NCBI RefSeq assembly: GCF_001570725.1
Contig: NZ_BCNV01000001.1
Coordinates: 3,224,001-3,288,000, forward strand
Length of the DNA: 64,000 nt
Origin: Paenibacillus amylolyticus
GTDB taxonomy: Bacteria; Bacillota; Bacilli; Paenibacillales; Paenibacillaceae
Reading direction: 5' to 3'
A model generated the notes under the pieces. It had not been told where the DNA came from. It searched no databases and was given only the letters and a program-made list of their open reading frames with translations. Positions 36,028-44,313 of the stretch are shown one piece after another; position 1 is the stretch's first letter, and every line of letters starts with the position of its first letter. Position numbers and translations under genes: made by a program.

Positions 36028-36050
36028 AGCGGCCTCATCTGGAGACCGCT
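36028..36050 (-). terminator. Terminator after the OFA-family transporter gene
   Basis: AGCGG and CCGCT with inner CTC/GAG pairs form a stem, and TTTTTGG follows on the minus strand. Confidence 0.7.
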
Positions 36051-36079
36051 CTGTTTACTTTGACTTCCAGTGCATGTTG

Positions 36080-37375
36080 TTAGCTTGCCCGTGATGAAGG
36101 GTTAAGGTTCATCTGTTTTTCACGTTGACGTGCACGACGACCTTGACCTGGAGGGGTGATGATCAGTGCGAGCAACAGTGAGACAGCGCAGAGTACAGCA
36201 ATTACGATAAAGGTTAGATGGAATCCGCCTAGCAGAGCGCTGATGAATGATCCTGCCAAAGCACCAAATCCAAATCCCTGATAGATCACGCCATAGTTTT
36301 TGCTCTGATTTTTCAATCCGAAGTAATCGGCCACAATCGCCGGGAATACCGTAATGTTCCCACCGAAGCAAAATGCAACGGCCGCCACACAGGCGAAGAA
36401 GATCCCGAAGGTCAGTGGAACCAGACTAAGTGTCATGACAGCTACGGCTGTAACCAGCAGCGCACCAGCGATGACTTTCATTCGTCCTACTTTATCCGAC
36501 AGCGCACCGAGAATAATCCGTCCTGCCGTGTTAAAGATCGCAACCATGGCCACTGCGTTTGCAGCGGTAGCTACATCAAGTCCAGCGAGCTGTACACCGA
36601 TATCTTTGACAATACCGATCAGATACAAGCCGCTCATACACGCCGTGAAGAAAATAACAAACAGCATATAAGCTTCTTTCGTACGCAGCATCTCTTTTAC
36701 CGTATAGTCATGACGTGCAACAACTTGTTTGGTTCCTTCCTTGCTTGCCGGAGCCTGTTCACGAACAACAGCTTCACGGATCAGGAATGATCCCGCAACC
36801 ACCAGAACCAGAACGATAATGCCCCAGTACATAAATGCCTGAGCAGGACCAACAGCACCAATCAATGCCGAGTTCACATATTTGAACAATAGACTACCGG
36901 TACCGAAGGCGCCGACTGAGATCCCCGAGATCAGACCTTTACGCTCCGGGAACCACTTGATCAGATTAGACAACGACGTAATATAAGCCGTACCATCTGC
37001 AAAACCAACAACAAATCCAGCCAAAATGTACAGCAACGTTAACGAAGTGACTTGGGAACTCAGAATAAGACCCAGCCCAAGCACAACCCCGGCTACACGG
37101 ATCAGGCGCTGAAGACCCCAACGTTCCTGCAACCGTCCTGCAAACAATGTCGCAAATGCCAAAGCAAAACTGGTAATTGAAAAAGTTATCGCGACCGAGC
37201 TGACGTCCCATCCGAAACGATCAGACAGCGGTTGATTAAATAAACTCCAAGTATAGATGGTTCCAAGACCCATTTGCACAATGATGGTCCCCAAAACAAT
37301 AAGCCAGCGGTTCATTTTTGTAGGTGCAAATGTTGATTCAGGTGTTGATGAAGCTGATGAAATTGCTGCTTTCAT
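36080..37375 (-). CDS. MFS transporter, oxalate/formate antiporter (OFA) family, YhjX-like
   Basis: This 431-residue protein has twelve predicted membrane helices. WLIVLGTIIVQMGLGTIYTWSLFNQPL and ADGTAYITSLSNLIKWFPERKGLISG are hallmarks of the OFA family, which includes YhjX. In E. coli yhjX is switched on by the YpdA-YpdB system in response to pyruvate. Here the next genes on the same strand are a LytTR regulator and a LytS-type sensor, which matches that arrangement. Two TTCATGTAT direct repeats 27 bp apart lie 27-62 bp upstream and may be regulator sites. The transported acid is not determined. AGGGGAG lies six bases before the ATG. Confidence 0.88.
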   Translation of the reverse strand: MKAAISSASSTPESTFAPTKMNRWLIVLGTIIVQMGLGTIYTWSLFNQPLSDRFGWDVSSVAITFSITSFALAFATLFAGRLQERWGLQRLIRVAGVVLGLGLILSSQVTSLTLLYILAGFVVGFADGTAYITSLSNLIKWFPERKGLISGISVGAFGTGSLLFKYVNSALIGAVGPAQAFMYWGIIVLVLVVAGSFLIREAVVREQAPASKEGTKQVVARHDYTVKEMLRTKEAYMLFVIFFTACMSGLYLIGIVKDIGVQLAGLDVATAANAVAMVAIFNTAGRIILGALSDKVGRMKVIAGALLVTAVAVMTLSLVPLTFGIFFACVAAVAFCFGGNITVFPAIVADYFGLKNQSKNYGVIYQGFGFGALAGSFISALLGGFHLTFIVIAVLCAVSLLLALIITPPGQGRRARQREKQMNLNPSSRAS

Positions 37376-37401
37376 CGTGATCTCCCCTTTGCCGATGTCA
37401 T

Positions 37402-37437
37402 ATACATGAATGCGTTCACAAGCTAATCATACATGAA
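37402..37437 (-). promoter_or_regulatory. Direct repeats upstream of the OFA transporter
   Basis: TTCATGTAT occurs twice on the minus strand (37429-37437 and 37402-37410), starting 27 bp apart. LytTR regulators bind paired direct repeats, so these are candidate operators for the adjacent response regulator. The spacing is wider than the 21 bp known for YpdB. Confidence 0.4.
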
Positions 37438-37495
37438 AGGGGATTCATTACACCGTTTTGAGCATGAGTTGCATCAGATGCGGAATGAAATGCTT

Positions 37496-38296
37496 CTAGA
37501 TGCGCATGAGTTGCCTGAATTCTTTGACCTTACCACGACTCACAGGTACTTCAGCTTCCAAATCGCGCAGACGGAGCAGATACGTATTGTTGAACCAAGG
37601 TACAATTTCACGGATTTGAGACAGATTTACGACATACGAACGGTGGCAGCGAAAGAACGTGTCCTGAGGTAGGCGGCTGTGAAAATCCGTAATGCTTACT
37701 GGCATGGTGAACTCCCCATTTTTGGTATATACCTTCGTCACTTTCTCCTGCGCTTCCGCATAGTAGATATCTGCCGTATCCGTAACAATAATATTGTCAT
37801 TCCGTAGCAAATTAATTCTTCTGTCCGTATGTGAATTCGTATCTCGTTCTCGTAACAGTTCCCCCTGCACAGAAGGTCCGTCCGCCAGAGGGGCTAGTCC
37901 ATCCTCAACACGTTGCTCCACTGGCGCATGATCGCGCTTGAATGCCAGCTCCAGCTTATGGAGCATCGCAGCGATTCTCTTCTCGTCATAAGGCTTCAGA
38001 ATATAATCGAACGCCTCTAATTCAAAGGCTTCTGCTGCATGTTCCTTGTACGCCGTAGTAAAAACAATATAGGGTTTCGTTGCAAACTTCCCGATATGAT
38101 GAGCCAGCATCATACCGTCCAGCGAAGGAATATTGATATCGAGAAAAATGACATCAACTTCTTGTTCCTGCAAAAATTTCAGCACATCCAGCCCGTCTTC
38201 AAGGCGATCCACCACGTCAATCTGACTATGTTCCTGGATTAAGTAATTCAATTCTTCGCTTGCCAGAATCTCGTCTTCCACAATAAGAGCTCTCAT
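37496..38296 (-). CDS. LytTR-family response regulator, YpdB/LytR-like
   Basis: This 266-residue protein has an N-terminal receiver (RALIVEDEILASEEL, phospho-acceptor Asp in VIFLDINIPSLDG, Lys in YILKPYD). A linker of about 45 residues follows, then a C-terminal LytTR DNA-binding domain (about 160-266, with FFRCHRSYVVNLSQIREI). It should bind paired sites at promoters after phosphorylation by the neighbouring sensor. It sits 10 bp after the sensor gene and 120 bp before the OFA transporter, its likely target. Confidence 0.92.
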   Translation of the reverse strand: MRALIVEDEILASEELNYLIQEHSQIDVVDRLEDGLDVLKFLQEQEVDVIFLDINIPSLDGMMLAHHIGKFATKPYIVFTTAYKEHAAEAFELEAFDYILKPYDEKRIAAMLHKLELAFKRDHAPVEQRVEDGLAPLADGPSVQGELLRERDTNSHTDRRINLLRNDNIIVTDTADIYYAEAQEKVTKVYTKNGEFTMPVSITDFHSRLPQDTFFRCHRSYVVNLSQIREIVPWFNNTYLLRLRDLEAEVPVSRGKVKEFRQLMRI

Positions 38297-38306
38297 TGAT
38301 CCATCA

Positions 38307-39973
38307 TCACCTTGTTACGACATCTCCTTTGGGCACATCAAATAAAATATCGGTTCCTTGTTCCAGTCTTGTAATGGTTACACCTTGTCCGTAGATAAGT
38401 TTGACCCGGCGATGCACGTTGTATAGCCCAATCTGGTTACCAGGCATACGGTCGTGGTAGACGCGCTCAATAATATCTGCACTGATGCCTGCTCCTGTAT
38501 CACTGACACTGATTCGTACAAACTCCGGATAATCCTGTACCCGAATTCGAACAGTCCCGGGTCCTTTCACCTTGAGAATGCCATGAATAATGGCATTTTC
38601 GACGAGTGGCTGGATGACAAGACTCGGAATATGTACGGCCACCTCATCAATGTCATAGATCACGTTAAGTCGACTGCCGAAGCGAGCTTTCTCAATCTCT
38701 ACATAATTACGGACCTGCTCCAGCTCCTTATGAATATCGATTAACTCATCCGACAGCTCCAGATTGTAGCGCATGTACCCGGATAAATTCACAATCAGCT
38801 CCCGTGCACGATCCGGTTTGGTTCGGATGGACGAAGCAATCGCATTCAGCGCATTAAATAGAAAATGAGGATGAATGGTCGTCTGTAACGCACGCAGTTC
38901 CGCTTTGTTGGCAGCAGCCTTGATCTCTTCTACCCTCGATACCTCCATCTGGGTTGAGATGATCTGCGACAGACCTACAGCCATCGTTTGTAATGGATAC
39001 GTAATTTTGTACGCTTTGCGATAATAGATTTTGAGCGCACCTGTAATGTCTCCTCGTTCTTTGAGTGGAATGATAAGAGCGAGTGGATATCCGGTGTTTT
39101 TTCATCAATGACATCATTACTGATCGTAATCTCCCCGCTGGATATCGTCTTCTTTGTCATCTCACTTATGATTTCATTACCGATATGATATCGTTCCTCA
39201 CCAAACCCTACATAAGCCAGCACATTCCGGGTATCCGTAATGGCAACCGCATCGGCCTGAATATCCTCCTGAATAATTCGGCAGATTTTGCGCAGAGAAT
39301 CCTCATCAATCGAACGAAAATACGGCAAGGTTTTGTTTGCAATCTCCAGTGCCAGCTTCGCCTGACGAGCCGCAATCATTTCCTTTTCCCCTTCGACACT
39401 CTGCACCAAGAGCACAATCAGCCCAATGTTGACTTCACCCAGAATCATAGGCAGCGCAATCTGTGAAACAATATCAGCACCCAGTGGATCGGGATAGGAA
39501 AATAGCAGGATCAGTAACATCGTGAGCGCTTCACAGATCATTCCGGCACCAATACCGATGATCCATCGCTTCGGCTTGGGCGTATACTTATGTATATATC
39601 CAGAGACCAGACCTGCCAGGATACTCGTGATTAGGCACGGTATGGCTGTGACTCCATCCATATCGATTAAATACCGATGCACACCGGAGACAATCCCCGT
39701 AATAATGCCCACAGGCGCTCCGAACAAAATACCACCCGATAACACGGCGATGATCCGCACATTCACCAGTGAACCTTCGACATTAATGCCCGTATACGTC
39801 CCGAAGATGGCAAAAGCACAGAATAACAAGGTAACCGCAATATACTCCTGCCACCTTAATTTCCCCTTTTGCAGAATCTGCCTAAACCTCGGCACCCTCG
39901 ACAGAAAGAATAAAAATATAATTAACAGCGCCGCCCGTTCAAATAAACCCAGCAGCATCGTAAACATCTCCAA
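38307..39973 (-). pseudogene. LytS/YpdA-type sensor histidine kinase, frameshifted
   Basis: The gene is split into two frames. The first part (to about 39097) encodes the five-helix 5TM-5TMR_LYT membrane sensor and most of a GAF domain ([21 protein letters not shown]). The second part (from 38984 down) encodes a HisKA_5-type kinase with [13 protein letters not shown] and an ATPase domain with ENAIIHG and DTGAGIS. Between them the alternative frame reads [19 protein letters not shown], the expected end of the GAF domain. Adding one A to the six-A run at 39097-39102 restores a single protein of about 555 residues, a normal length for this family. The start is a TTG at 39973 with GGAGGA seven bases upstream. 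It is either a real disruption, a switchable tract or a sequence error. Confidence 0.85.
39097..39102 (-). other. Homopolymer (A6) at the frameshift point
   Basis: Six A on the coding strand mark where the GAF domain leaves frame. One more A would restore the frame. Continuity of the protein family on both sides supports the position. Confidence 0.75.
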
Positions 39974-40338
39974 TCGTACTTCCTCCACATCTGTCTGATA
40001 TAAATGCATACCGACACAGCCACGTCTTTTTGGCGTTATATCCAGGACATTGATCGCTACTGCTCGTATGCTCGTATGCTCGTATGCTCGTATGCTCGTA
40101 TGCTCGTATGCTCGTATGCTCGTATGCTCGTATGCTCGTATGCAACAGTTTACCGCTCCCCCCAAAGGAAAGCAAAGTCCATCCTGTGAAAATGCATCAA
40201 CAAGACTGCACCAAGCACACAATAGTTTCATCCCTTAACTTCTATAAAAATGTCCGATTCCAGAAAAACCTATGTTATAATCAGTTGTCATGTTATTCCA
40301 ATTATTCAGTGAAAATTAATAAAGAAAGGTGTTCGTGC
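39974..40338. other. Intergenic region with 8-bp tandem repeat
   Basis: This divergent region between the sensor gene (minus) and a small membrane protein gene (plus) has no gene of its own. A reading frame extending the sensor upstream through the repeat exists but lacks a ribosome binding site and looks non-native. The feature of note is the tandem array at 40061-40143. Confidence 0.6.
40061..40143. repeat. Ten tandem copies of TGCTCGTA
   Basis: The 8-bp unit TGCTCGTA occurs ten times without variation, plus a partial TGC. The array starts 88 bp upstream of the sensor start codon. Perfect short tandem arrays change copy number by slippage and could alter promoter spacing. Confidence 0.96.
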
Positions 40339-40605
40339 ATGCTTGCCATTCTACTCCTAGGCTCACTCTTACTTTTTAGTCTAATATGGCTTACCCTATA
40401 CACTGTCTCCAGACGATCCAAGGATCCTGATCGGTCCACAAGGCTTGTCCTGCAAATTATTTTATTTATTTCAATCCTGACTTTAATTGTACAGGACTAC
40501 ATCCTCAACGAAATTCCATACAACAGCACTATGATTGTAGTTCTAATCATAACTTTAATATTCATCAGCTCTTTCCAGGATAGAAGCAAGAGTACCAAAA
40601 GATAA
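40339..40605 (+). CDS. Small membrane protein with two to three helices
   Basis: This 88-residue protein has a hydrophobic helix at about residues 2-22, a basic loop (SRRSKDPDRSTR), and two hydrophobic stretches (about 36-54 and 62-79) with a basic end. AAAGGTG lies seven bases before the ATG at 40339; longer frames upstream have no such site. I do not recognise a family. It is divergent from the sensor kinase and followed by a terminator. Confidence 0.65.
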   Translation: MLAILLLGSLLLFSLIWLTLYTVSRRSKDPDRSTRLVLQIILFISILTLIVQDYILNEIPYNSTMIVVLIITLIFISSFQDRSKSTKR

Positions 40606-40671
40606 AATACATATAAACACTCAATTTAAAGCCCCACTAACCCCTCTATAGCATGCCTTCACCACAAAAAA

Positions 40672-40710
40672 GGGTGTTCCATCATGTCATACATGACTAA
40701 TGGAACACCC
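40672..40710. terminator. Bidirectional terminator
   Basis: GGGTGTTCCAT and ATGGAACACCC form an 11-bp stem. Six A precede it and CTTCTT follows, so it can serve the small membrane-protein gene (plus) and the SpoVIF-like gene (minus). Confidence 0.75.
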
Positions 40711-40769
40711 CTTCTTAATTACCAAACATTTATTCGATGTAATTTGGTTTTTTATAAAATGAACTCCAG

Positions 40770-40920
40770 CTACACAGTAACGGAGAGTGCAGAACCAATC
40801 TGAAGAAGCGAAGCGTGCGCCTTTATCCCCGGATTTTACCCTTTAGAAAAGGGAATACAAAAAATCCGGGGATAACAGCGATCGGAAGATGGTACAGCAC
40901 TCGGAGTGGCCACGTGTAAC
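40770..40920. repeat. Dispersed palindromic repeat, copy 4 (inverted)
   Basis: This copy lies in the opposite orientation to copies 1-3. The core hairpin is a perfect 15-bp inverted repeat (TTATCCCCGGATTTT at 40823-40837, AAAATCCGGGGATAA at 40861-40875). The CTGAAGAAGCGAAGCG and GCGATCGGAAGATGG flanks match copy 1 closely. The ends are CTACAC and GTGTAAC. Flanking AATGAACT/AGTTCATT copies extend the inverted symmetry outward. With the terminator it fills the gene-free stretch 40606-40963. Confidence 0.85.
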
Positions 40921-40963
40921 ACCCTGTAGTTCATTTTAACCCACCCAACATTACATCGAATCC

Positions 40964-41251
40964 CTACCTAAACATCCCCCACAGCTTAATCAGATGAAAC
41001 GTATTGTTCGGATCAATCTTCTGTGCGAGCACAAAAGCAACAAACTGCTCCTCCTGCGCCGTAGAGAAATTCTCATTCATAATAACTGCCGAAGACTTGA
41101 CCAATCTTCTAACCTTTGCCTTATCTTGCAAATCAGACTTGGTCACGCCATCAATCAACTTTTTGATACGCTCTTTGACAGCGGGATTTTTCATCTTTAG
41201 TTTGATCCGCTCCACCAGCTGCGGACTGATTCCATATTGTTGGTAACCCAA
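40964..41251 (-). CDS. SpoVIF-like sporulation protein
   Basis: This ~95-residue protein resembles stage VI sporulation protein F (YjcC) in its helical C-terminal half, DLQDKAKVRRLVKSSAVIMNENFSTAQEEQFVAFV. SpoVIF helps assemble the spore coat in Bacillus subtilis. The start is uncertain: this TTG has GGGAGG 11 bases upstream, and a GTG 12 bases earlier lies too close to that site. It is a single gene. Confidence 0.65.
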   Translation of the reverse strand: MGYQQYGISPQLVERIKLKMKNPAVKERIKKLIDGVTKSDLQDKAKVRRLVKSSAVIMNENFSTAQEEQFVAFVLAQKIDPNNTFHLIKLWGMFR

Positions 41252-41341
41252 AACGTACAACACCTCCCAAAGAATAAACTCACTTCTTATTCATATGTCG
41301 GGAGGGCTTGTACACTTGTCTTTTTTTACAAAGGTAATACG

Positions 41342-41364
41342 AAAAACCCGCCGCCATGGGCAGC
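41342..41364 (-). terminator. Terminator directly after recG
   Basis: GCTGCC and GGCGGC form a short stem on the minus strand with GGGTTTTTC after it, starting right at the recG stop codon. Confidence 0.55.
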
Positions 41365-41365
41365 T

Positions 41366-43411
41366 TTAATCAATCAGATCACCTTTAAATACTTGCTGTT
41401 GCTGTAGAAAATCACGCAGAGGTGTATAGTCCACAGACGTCCAGAAATCCGCTTCTGCAATTAACTGGGATACATCATCTCTGGCCTGTTCCAGCACAGC
41501 AAAATCTGCAACCATGTCGGCAAGACGGAACTCAGGCAATCCGCTCTGTTTGGTACCAAAGAAATCACCTGGGCCCCGGAGGTCCAGATCCCGACGCGAT
41601 ACCTCGAATCCATCCTCCGTCTCCGTCATGACCTTCATGCGCTCCTGTCCAACCTCCGTCTTGGGATCAGCAATGAGTACACAATAGGATGCATGAGCTC
41701 CACGACCAACTCGACCACGCAGCTGATGCAGCTGGGACAGACCGAAACGATCCGCATCCATAATGACCATTAACGTGGCATTCGGCACATCGACCCCAAC
41801 CTCCACAACGGTGGTGGAGACGAGCAGCTGAATATCATTGCTATAGAAGTCGCGCATCATCTCTTCTTTCTCGGCAGCCGTCATCCGTCCATGCAGCAGA
41901 CCTACACGATATTTCGGAAAGTTCTGCTGCATCTGCACATGCAGATCAATCGCGTTCTGCACATCCAGCTTCTCCGACTCTTCAATAAGTGGACAGATCA
42001 GATAGGCCTGACGGCCCTGATCCACTTCTCTGGAGATAAAACCGAGCACCCGCTCCATCATATCGTGCTTGACCCAATACGTGGAGATTGGAATCCGTCC
42101 TTTCGGTCGTTCTGAGATCGTGGATACCTCAATATCCCCAAAAGCCGTAATCGCAAGTGTCCGCGGAATTGGCGTAGCCGTCATCGTCAGCACATCCGGA
42201 TTATATCCTTTGCGTCTCAAAACGCTGCGCTGATTCACACCGAAGCGATGCTGCTCGTCCGTCACCACAAGACCCAGATCACGGAAGAAAACATCTTCCT
42301 GAATCAGGGCGTGTGTACCCACCACGATATCAATCATGCCCATTTGCAACGAGGCGATCAGATCTTTACGTTTACGTCCATTTACACTGCCCGTTAAGAG
42401 CCCTACGGTTACCCCAAACGGTTCAAATAGCTTTTGCAGTGAACGCATATGCTGCTCCGCCAGAATCTCCGTAGGCACCATCAGAGCCCCTTGGAAACCG
42501 GATCGAACCGTTGTGTATAGCGCAATGGCCGCAATAACCGTTTTACCCGATCCTACATCACCCTGCAATAACCGGTTCATTGCATAGGGCGAACGCATAT
42601 CGTGCAAAATTTCAAGCTCCACCTTTTTCTGAGCATCTGTCAGTTCAAAAGGTAAACTGCGTACAAACTCACGAATCGTCGTATTATCCGTAGTATGTAC
42701 CACGCCATCCATGCGATTTCGATTCAACGCACGATACGCCTGCATTTTCAACTGGAATAGAAACAGCTCTTCATACACCATCCGCTGTCTGGCCTGCTGA
42801 CCTTCCCGGTTGTCCTGCGGACGATGAATTCCTGCAATCGCCTGCTTGCGTGGCATCAAACTATATTTTTTCATCAATGATTGGGGCAGAATCTCGGGAA
42901 TCATATCTCCGAATTGAACTAACCCCTGATTGATCGTTTTGCGCATCCATTGTTGCGTCAGCTTGCCGGTTACCGAGTATACAGGTTGCAATGTGCCTGA
43001 ACGCCCATCCCCTTTATCGGGGAACTCCGAGTCAGTGACCGTCATCTGCATACGTTTTTGTTCCCATTTGCCTGTAATTACAATCTCCCGATTGGGTGTA
43101 AGTTGCTCTTTGAGAAAATGGCGATTAAACCAGGTTGCGGTAATCATCCACTCTTCCGTCATAATCTTACAGGTGAGACGGGACTTTTTGCCGTATCGTT
43201 GTAATACAGGAATACCCATTACCTGTCCCTGGACCGTGATCTTGTCCCCGTCCTTCACTTCACTAAGCGAACGCAGACGATAATCCTCATAACGGAACGG
43301 ATAATATTCAAGCAGGTCTTTAACAGTAGAGATGCCAAAGGCGTGAAGCTCTCCCTCTTTGAGAGCACTCACGCCGTTAATTTGCTTAACTGATATTTCT
43401 TCCAATTTCAT
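41366..43411 (-). CDS. recG: ATP-dependent DNA helicase RecG
   Basis: This 681-residue protein has the RecG layout: an N-terminal wedge domain with an OB fold (about 60-170), then two helicase lobes with Walker A GDVGSGKTV, the DEQH box VTDEQHRFG and motif VI QLRGRVGRG. The C-terminal RecG-specific segment RRDLDLRGPGDFFGTKQSG is present. It remodels stalled replication forks and branch-migrates Holliday junctions. The ATG at 43411 has GAGGG seven bases upstream, so the 20 extra codons upstream are excluded. It follows the degV gene by 10 bp in one operon. Confidence 0.97.
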   Translation of the reverse strand: MKLEEISVKQINGVSALKEGELHAFGISTVKDLLEYYPFRYEDYRLRSLSEVKDGDKITVQGQVMGIPVLQRYGKKSRLTCKIMTEEWMITATWFNRHFLKEQLTPNREIVITGKWEQKRMQMTVTDSEFPDKGDGRSGTLQPVYSVTGKLTQQWMRKTINQGLVQFGDMIPEILPQSLMKKYSLMPRKQAIAGIHRPQDNREGQQARQRMVYEELFLFQLKMQAYRALNRNRMDGVVHTTDNTTIREFVRSLPFELTDAQKKVELEILHDMRSPYAMNRLLQGDVGSGKTVIAAIALYTTVRSGFQGALMVPTEILAEQHMRSLQKLFEPFGVTVGLLTGSVNGRKRKDLIASLQMGMIDIVVGTHALIQEDVFFRDLGLVVTDEQHRFGVNQRSVLRRKGYNPDVLTMTATPIPRTLAITAFGDIEVSTISERPKGRIPISTYWVKHDMMERVLGFISREVDQGRQAYLICPLIEESEKLDVQNAIDLHVQMQQNFPKYRVGLLHGRMTAAEKEEMMRDFYSNDIQLLVSTTVVEVGVDVPNATLMVIMDADRFGLSQLHQLRGRVGRGAHASYCVLIADPKTEVGQERMKVMTETEDGFEVSRRDLDLRGPGDFFGTKQSGLPEFRLADMVADFAVLEQARDDVSQLIAEADFWTSVDYTPLRDFLQQQQVFKGDLID

Positions 43412-43421
43412 GTCTAATCCC

Positions 43422-44285
43422 TCATTCCGGAACAGGCCACATAAAGATCGCAATGACACCAGGTCCAACATGACTGCCTATTACGGCTCCAATATTGGTA
43501 TAGATCACTTCATTCAGTGTAAAATGACCTCGCAGCTGCTCTGCACAAGCGATCGCTGATCCCGGGTCAGCGGTATGACCTACCGCCAGGTTAACCCGTT
43601 TGCCTGCAAGATCCTTCTGGAACAGTTCAATAATGCGTGCCATTGCTTTTTTATGACCTCTGACTTTCTCAACTGCGTAGATCACGCCTTCTTCATCAAT
43701 AGACAGGATCGGCTTAATGTTAAGCAACGTTCCCAAGATGGCTGAAGCTTTGCCAATCCGACCGCCCTTTTGCAGATACTCAAGGGTATCCACGAGAAAG
43801 AACAATTTACGAGATTGTTGCATCCCTTCAATAGCGGCAGCGATTTCGGTTGCTGACTTGCCCTGTTCGGCAAGTTCAGCAGCCTGTACTACCATCAGAC
43901 CGTATCCATACGATGCTGACTTCGAATCCAGCACGGTGATGTCACCCTCACGCTCCAGCAAAGACTTGCCGAGCATAGCCGATTGATAGGTACCACTCAT
44001 GCCGGATGACAGGTGGATCGATACAATCGGACGTTCCGGGTTCTCATCAAGCAGTGCCTGATATACATTCATGAAATCGGTTGGAGATGGCTGTGAAGTT
44101 GTAGGCAACACAGAACTCTTCTTCAATTTTTCATAGAACTGTTCCCAAGTCAGATCAACGCCGTCTGCATAGGTTTCTTCCCCGAACAGAACACGCAGCG
44201 GAACAATGTGAATCCCGTATTTGCGAATGAGTTCTTCGGGAATATCTGCCGTACTGTCCGTTACAATTGCAACCTTGTGGCTCAT
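43422..44285 (-). CDS. degV: DegV-family fatty acid-binding protein (FakB-like)
   Basis: This 287-residue protein has the two-domain DegV fold. The N-terminus IVTDSTADIPEEL, PTTSQPSP and HLSSGMSGTYQSA are the conserved ligand-site motifs. In Staphylococcus FakB proteins of this family present fatty acids to the kinase FakA. The gene for a FakA-type kinase lies 28 bp upstream in the same operon, which supports that role. The lipid preference is not readable. Confidence 0.93.
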   Translation of the reverse strand: MSHKVAIVTDSTADIPEELIRKYGIHIVPLRVLFGEETYADGVDLTWEQFYEKLKKSSVLPTTSQPSPTDFMNVYQALLDENPERPIVSIHLSSGMSGTYQSAMLGKSLLEREGDITVLDSKSASYGYGLMVVQAAELAEQGKSATEIAAAIEGMQQSRKLFFLVDTLEYLQKGGRIGKASAILGTLLNIKPILSIDEEGVIYAVEKVRGHKKAMARIIELFQKDLAGKRVNLAVGHTADPGSAIACAEQLRGHFTLNEVIYTNIGAVIGSHVGPGVIAIFMWPVPE

Positions 44286-44313
44286 GACTCTCCTCCTCTT
44301 CGCTAGAGTGCTA

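Noticed and set aside
39090-39110. Programmed -1 ribosomal frameshift at A AAA AAC
   Set aside because: The heptamer is not in the phase needed for tandem slippage from the upstream frame, and no stimulatory structure is evident. A simple indel is more likely, though transcript slippage is not excluded.
40061-40143. Tandem array as a CRISPR
   Set aside because: The 8-bp units are directly adjacent with no spacers, so it is a simple tandem repeat.
39974-40231. N-terminal extension of the sensor kinase through the repeat (EHTSIRAY units)
   Set aside because: The repeated peptide comes from translating the 8-bp array. No ribosome binding site precedes it, and a TTG with GGAGGA is present at the family-consistent start.
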